Shown: piece after piece, positions 57,585-60,509 of the stretch
How the letters are laid out: the number at the start of each line of letters is the position of its first letter
How positions within the stretch are numbered: the first letter of the stretch is position 1
Assembly (NCBI RefSeq): GCF_036906915.1
Contig: NZ_JBAKHX010000046.1
Coordinates: 1-60,509 of the forward strand
DNA: 60,509 nucleotides
Direction: 5' to 3'
DNA from: Phytohabitans sp036906915
Lineage (GTDB): Bacteria; Actinomycetota; Actinomycetes; Mycobacteriales; Micromonosporaceae
Position numbers and translations under genes: made by a program
Notes under the pieces: model-generated
Seen by the model: only the letters and a program-made list of their open reading frames with translations
The model's database searches: none
What the model was told of the DNA's origin: nothing

Positions 57585-58486
57585 TCGTCCCAGGCGCGGA
57601 GGGTCCGCAGGGACTCGACGGTCACCGCTGGGCGGGCCTCGAACGCGGTCGTCGGCGACCACTGGCGCCAGAGGATGGGCCACCCGCCGTCGTCCTGCTG
57701 GGCGGCGGCGAGGTGGTCCAGGGCCTCGCTCCGCTCGGCCTCGGTGAACCAGGCCGCCGCGAGGCTCGCTGGCGTGGGCGCGAAGTCGTACGCGTAGTGG
57801 TACTCGCCCTCGGCGTACCCGGGAGCGGGGCGAGCCGTCTCGGGGTGCGACGGCTTCAGCAGTACCAGAGACTCGTCGCGGACCAGGTCGCCCAGCCGCG
57901 CCGCCGCTTTCGCGGCGCGAGACCGGTCTGGTGCGTGGTCGAGGAACGCGACCGCGCTCTCCACCTCGTAAGGGTGAGTGGTGGTCAGGCCGTCGATGGC
58001 CGCCCAGCAGAAGGCGACCGCGCCCTCCAGCCACGGCGCGTCGACGCCGTGCTTGAGCAGCAGGCCCGCCACGCGGCCGGTCGGCAGCAGGCCGCCCGCG
58101 GGCGGCTCGGGCGGCACGATCCACGGCGGCCGCGGATAGGCCAGGATGGTTTCCAGTACCGCTGGGATGCCCCCGTCGGGCGCGACGTGCCTGCCGAGCC
58201 ACGCGCAGATCGGGGCGACGCGGTCGGCGTCGAGCGCGTCGACCTCGTCGAGCAGCCGTAGGGCGGTCGTCGCGGTCAGTGGCTGGGGTAGAGGGCCCCG
58301 AATGTCCGGTTCGAGGGCAAATGCGTGGCCACCATCACTCGTCTCATAGGCATCCAGCGCTCTGAGGACCCCGTCTGTGTCGCCCTCGCCGGTAAAGTGG
58401 GCCAGCCGGCGCTGGTCCAGCACTCGCCCGGTGAGCCATACGAACGCGGCGGCCCGGCGCAGCATGTCCGGATTCAGTCGGTTCAT
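57581..58486 (-). CDS. Prenyltransferase/terpene-cyclase-like alpha-toroid protein
   Basis: A 301-residue helical protein with toroid-type repeats: VLRALDAYETSDGGHAFALEPDIRG, WLGRHVAPDGGIPAVLETI and ALDHLAAAQQDDGGWPILWRQWSP. The QxxDGGW-type motif is shared with squalene cyclase and prenyltransferase beta subunits. No DxDD catalytic motif is seen, so an enzymatic role is uncertain. The ATG at 58486 opens the frame. It converges on the cupin gene with a 4-bp stop overlap. Confidence 0.8.
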   Translation of the reverse strand: MNRLNPDMLRRAAAFVWLTGRVLDQRRLAHFTGEGDTDGVLRALDAYETSDGGHAFALEPDIRGPLPQPLTATTALRLLDEVDALDADRVAPICAWLGRHVAPDGGIPAVLETILAYPRPPWIVPPEPPAGGLLPTGRVAGLLLKHGVDAPWLEGAVAFCWAAIDGLTTTHPYEVESAVAFLDHAPDRSRAAKAAARLGDLVRDESLVLLKPSHPETARPAPGYAEGEYHYAYDFAPTPASLAAAWFTEAERSEALDHLAAAQQDDGGWPILWRQWSPTTAFEARPAVTVESLRTLRAWDD

Positions 58487-58617
58487 GGCTGCAACGTTAC
58501 GGATCGTTATACCGGTCGGCTTGAACGAATCGGACAGGGCAGTGTCCGCCCGCTACGATGCGTCCGGGCGGTGCGGGCCGCCCGCGCCGGTACCCTTTTT
58601 GTGAATCGAGGTCATCC

Positions 58618-60372
58618 GTGAGTCCGCCTGGCGCACCGCACCCGCCTACAAGCGACGCGCCGACCGTACAGATACCGGTCGTCCTGTCCGCCGCCACGCC
58701 GCCGCCCAAGTCTCGCCGGCGCGCCCTCATCGCCGCCGCCGTCGCTGTGGTGCTGCTCGTGGTCGCCGGCGGCGTCGTGCTGTACGGGTTCGCGGGCGAC
58801 GTGCCGCGCGGCACCACGGTGCTGGGCATCGACATCGGCGGCAAGAGCAAGGCAGACGCGGCGCAGGCGCTGCGCGTGGGCCTGGCCGGCCGGCTGGAGG
58901 ACCCGGTGCCCGTGCGTCTCGGCGACAAGACAGTGGAGCTCAAGCCCACCGAGGTGGGGCTCGCCATGGACCTCGACGCCACGGTCGCGTCGGCCGCCGA
59001 GGGCGGTTGGCGCCTGTTCGGCTCGCGCACCGTCAAGCCAGTCGTAACCGTCGACCCCGACCGCCTCGACACCGCGCTGCGCGACGACCTGGGCAAAGAG
59101 GCGCAGGCCATGCGGATGCCGGCGATCACGTTCGAAGGCACCACACCAAAGCCCGTGTACCCCAAGCCGGGCACCGGTCTGGAGCCGGAGAAGACCGCGC
59201 AGGCCGTGCGCGACGGGTGGCTGGGGATCTACCCGCTGAACGTCCCCATCGTCGAGGTGCACCCGGCGACCACCGCGGAAGAAGTCGACAAGCTGGTCGC
59301 CGAGCTGGCCACGCCCGCCGTCTCCGGGCCCGTCACCGTGACCACCGAACGCGGTTCGGTGACGGTGCCGCCGACCACCATCGCCAAGAGCCTCGTGCTG
59401 ACCGCCGACAAGACCGGCAAGATCACGCCACGGATCGACGAGAAGAAGCTGCGCGCCGCGCTCAAGACGCCGCTCGCCAAGGTCGAGGTCGAGGCCAAGG
59501 ACGCCACCGTCGCGATCGTCTCCGGCAAGCCGAAGGTCACCGCCGGCACCGAGGGGCACCAGGTCGACACCGCCGCGCTCGGGCGTGACCTGCTCACGGT
59601 GCTGCCCAAGACCGACGGCCGCACCGTGACCGCAACGATGAAGAAGGCGGCGCCCAAGACCACCGACGCCGACATCGCCAAGCTCGGCATCAAGGAGCGG
59701 GTGTCGACGTTCACGACGAAGTTCACCGGCGGGCTGTCGTCGCCGCGCAGCCAAAACATCGTCCTCGCGTCCAAACAGGTCGACGGGGCGCTGGTGAAGC
59801 CGGGCGAGACGTTCTCGCTCAACGGGCACACCGGCGAGCGCGGCTACGCGGATGGGTACAAGGACGCACCGACCATCGTCGGCGGCAAGCTGGTGCCCGG
59901 CGTGGGCGGCGGGGTCTCGCAGTTCACCACGACGCTCTTCAACGCCTCGTACTACGCCGGTCTCAAGGACGTCGAGCACAAGCCGCACTCGTACTACTTC
60001 AGCCGGTATCCGGCGGTGATCGAGTCGACGATCTTCTGGCCCAACCTGGACTTCAAGTTCCGCAACGACTCGCCGTACGGCGTCGTCATCGACACCTCGT
60101 ACACGTCGAACTCGATCACGGTGTCGATGTGGAGCACGAAGGTGTACGAGAGCGTCAAGACGGAGTGGAGCCCGCGCCGCAACATCACCAAGTCGCGGAC
60201 GGTCTACCTCGACCCGGGGCCCAAGTGCATCGAGGCCAGCGGGAGCGACGGCTTCACGCAGGACGCGTACCGGATCTTCCGCAAGGGCGGCAAGGAGGTC
60301 AAGCGCGAGAAGTTCACCTGGACCTACCAGGCCGAGCCGCGCTTCATCTGCGCCAAGAAGCCAGGCGCGTAG
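58618..60372 (+). CDS. VanW-family membrane-anchored cell-wall protein
   Basis: A 584-residue protein. A Pro/Thr-rich tail (1-33) precedes one helix (ALIAAAVAVVLLVVAGGVVLYGF), then two peptidoglycan-binding-4 (YkuD-associated) domains about 60-345, starting GTTVLGIDIGGKSKADAAQAL. A VanW domain of about 390-530 follows: NIVLASKQVDGALVKPGETFSLNGHTGERGYADGYK, VGGGVSQFTTTLFNASYYAGL and HSYYFSRYPAV. GTG at 58618 has GAGG six nt upstream. The family is linked to the envelope, but its reaction is unknown; presence of VanW does not mean vancomycin resistance. Confidence 0.9.
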   Translation: MSPPGAPHPPTSDAPTVQIPVVLSAATPPPKSRRRALIAAAVAVVLLVVAGGVVLYGFAGDVPRGTTVLGIDIGGKSKADAAQALRVGLAGRLEDPVPVRLGDKTVELKPTEVGLAMDLDATVASAAEGGWRLFGSRTVKPVVTVDPDRLDTALRDDLGKEAQAMRMPAITFEGTTPKPVYPKPGTGLEPEKTAQAVRDGWLGIYPLNVPIVEVHPATTAEEVDKLVAELATPAVSGPVTVTTERGSVTVPPTTIAKSLVLTADKTGKITPRIDEKKLRAALKTPLAKVEVEAKDATVAIVSGKPKVTAGTEGHQVDTAALGRDLLTVLPKTDGRTVTATMKKAAPKTTDADIAKLGIKERVSTFTTKFTGGLSSPRSQNIVLASKQVDGALVKPGETFSLNGHTGERGYADGYKDAPTIVGGKLVPGVGGGVSQFTTTLFNASYYAGLKDVEHKPHSYYFSRYPAVIESTIFWPNLDFKFRNDSPYGVVIDTSYTSNSITVSMWSTKVYESVKTEWSPRRNITKSRTVYLDPGPKCIEASGSDGFTQDAYRIFRKGGKEVKREKFTWTYQAEPRFICAKKPGA

Positions 60373-60450
60373 CCCTTCGCGCCCCAGCGCGCCGCGGCCC
60401 CTGGCTGCGGGCGACGGCTCCCGCGCCGTGGGCGCGCCCCCACGCCGCGG

Positions 60451-60490
60451 GGCGCGGAGGCCGCGGCCAGCGCTCCGCGGCCTCCGCGCC
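60451..60490. terminator. Large GC hairpin after the VanW gene
   Basis: A perfect 16-bp stem (GGCGCGGAGGCCGCGG / CCGCGGCCTCCGCGCC) with an 8-nt loop, about 80 bp after the VanW stop. No T-run, but it is the strongest hairpin there. The window ends in further GC repeats. Confidence 0.6.
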
Positions 60491-60509
60491 TCCGCGGCCT
60501 GGGCGGCCT

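Noticed and set aside
58618..60372. Vancomycin resistance determinant
   Set aside because: VanW-domain proteins are common in actinomycetes without resistance, and no vanH, vanA or vanX genes are present.
1..60509. tRNA, rRNA, integrase or prophage genes
   Set aside because: I looked for acceptor/T-arm patterns, rRNA signatures and phage or transposase proteins and found none that I could support.

Overview
The window is a GC-rich (roughly 70% or more by eye) chromosomal stretch from an actinomycete. The evidence is dense GTG starts, frequent ATGA/GTGA stop-start overlaps, at least one apparent leaderless divergent promoter, a mycothiol-type DinB-fold enzyme, a SigE-family sigma factor, DUF5994 and a CIRCE-controlled groEL. 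A filamentous soil or plant-associated family such as Micromonosporaceae is my inference, not proven by the sequence. I saw no rRNA, tRNA, prophage, transposase or CRISPR array.

Four LacI-type regulators mark three sugar-uptake and glycan-degradation loci. Locus A (2.8-11.9 kb): LacI, two TGTGA..TCACA operators, GH36 alpha-galactosidase, binding protein, two permeases and a secreted GH39-like hydrolase, ending at a strong terminator; a LarA-like protein and a serine hydrolase lie divergently at 0.2-2.7 kb. Locus B (32.2-41.1 kb, mostly minus strand): LacI and a divergent LplB/LplC-type importer with mirror-image operators, then binding protein, 2-hydroxyacid dehydrogenase, GH43, alpha/beta hydrolase and an App1-type phosphatase in overlapping order. 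Locus C (44.7-57.6 kb): two related LacI proteins flank a 1331-residue secreted beta-helix protein; near-identical operators precede that gene and an importer, Gfo/Idh/MocA dehydrogenase, DUF6807 and cupin operon. None of the three importers has its own ATPase, so a shared ATPase elsewhere is likely.

Between A and B, 12.0-22.5 kb looks like a stress or dormancy island: a 55-residue secreted peptide, orphan GroEL with CIRCE, DUF5994, a LapA-like membrane protein, fatty acid desaturase, a coupled trio (GT4 glycosyltransferase, six-hairpin protein, GH130-transglutaminase fusion), three small proteins and a BON protein. A block of about 70 bp is repeated in two promoter regions there.

The 22.5-32 kb region is a mosaic of regulator-effector pairs: MarR/EamA with nested palindromes over both start codons; an Ala-rich leader peptide and terminator before a catalytic-domain-only alanyl-tRNA synthetase paralogue; AAC(3); a SigE factor with a membrane partner; TetR; MarR/DinB-fold enzyme; and a GT87 glycosyltransferase ending in a 54-bp perfect palindrome. 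Decayed genes are common (FG-GAP protein at 22.6 kb, DUF899 at 28.05 kb, GrpB at 41.1 kb, VOC at 42.6 kb, DUF222-HNH at 43.1 kb), and a 57-bp inverted-repeat element occurs at 0.08 kb and 43.5 kb. The window ends with a prenyltransferase-like toroid protein and a VanW-family protein.
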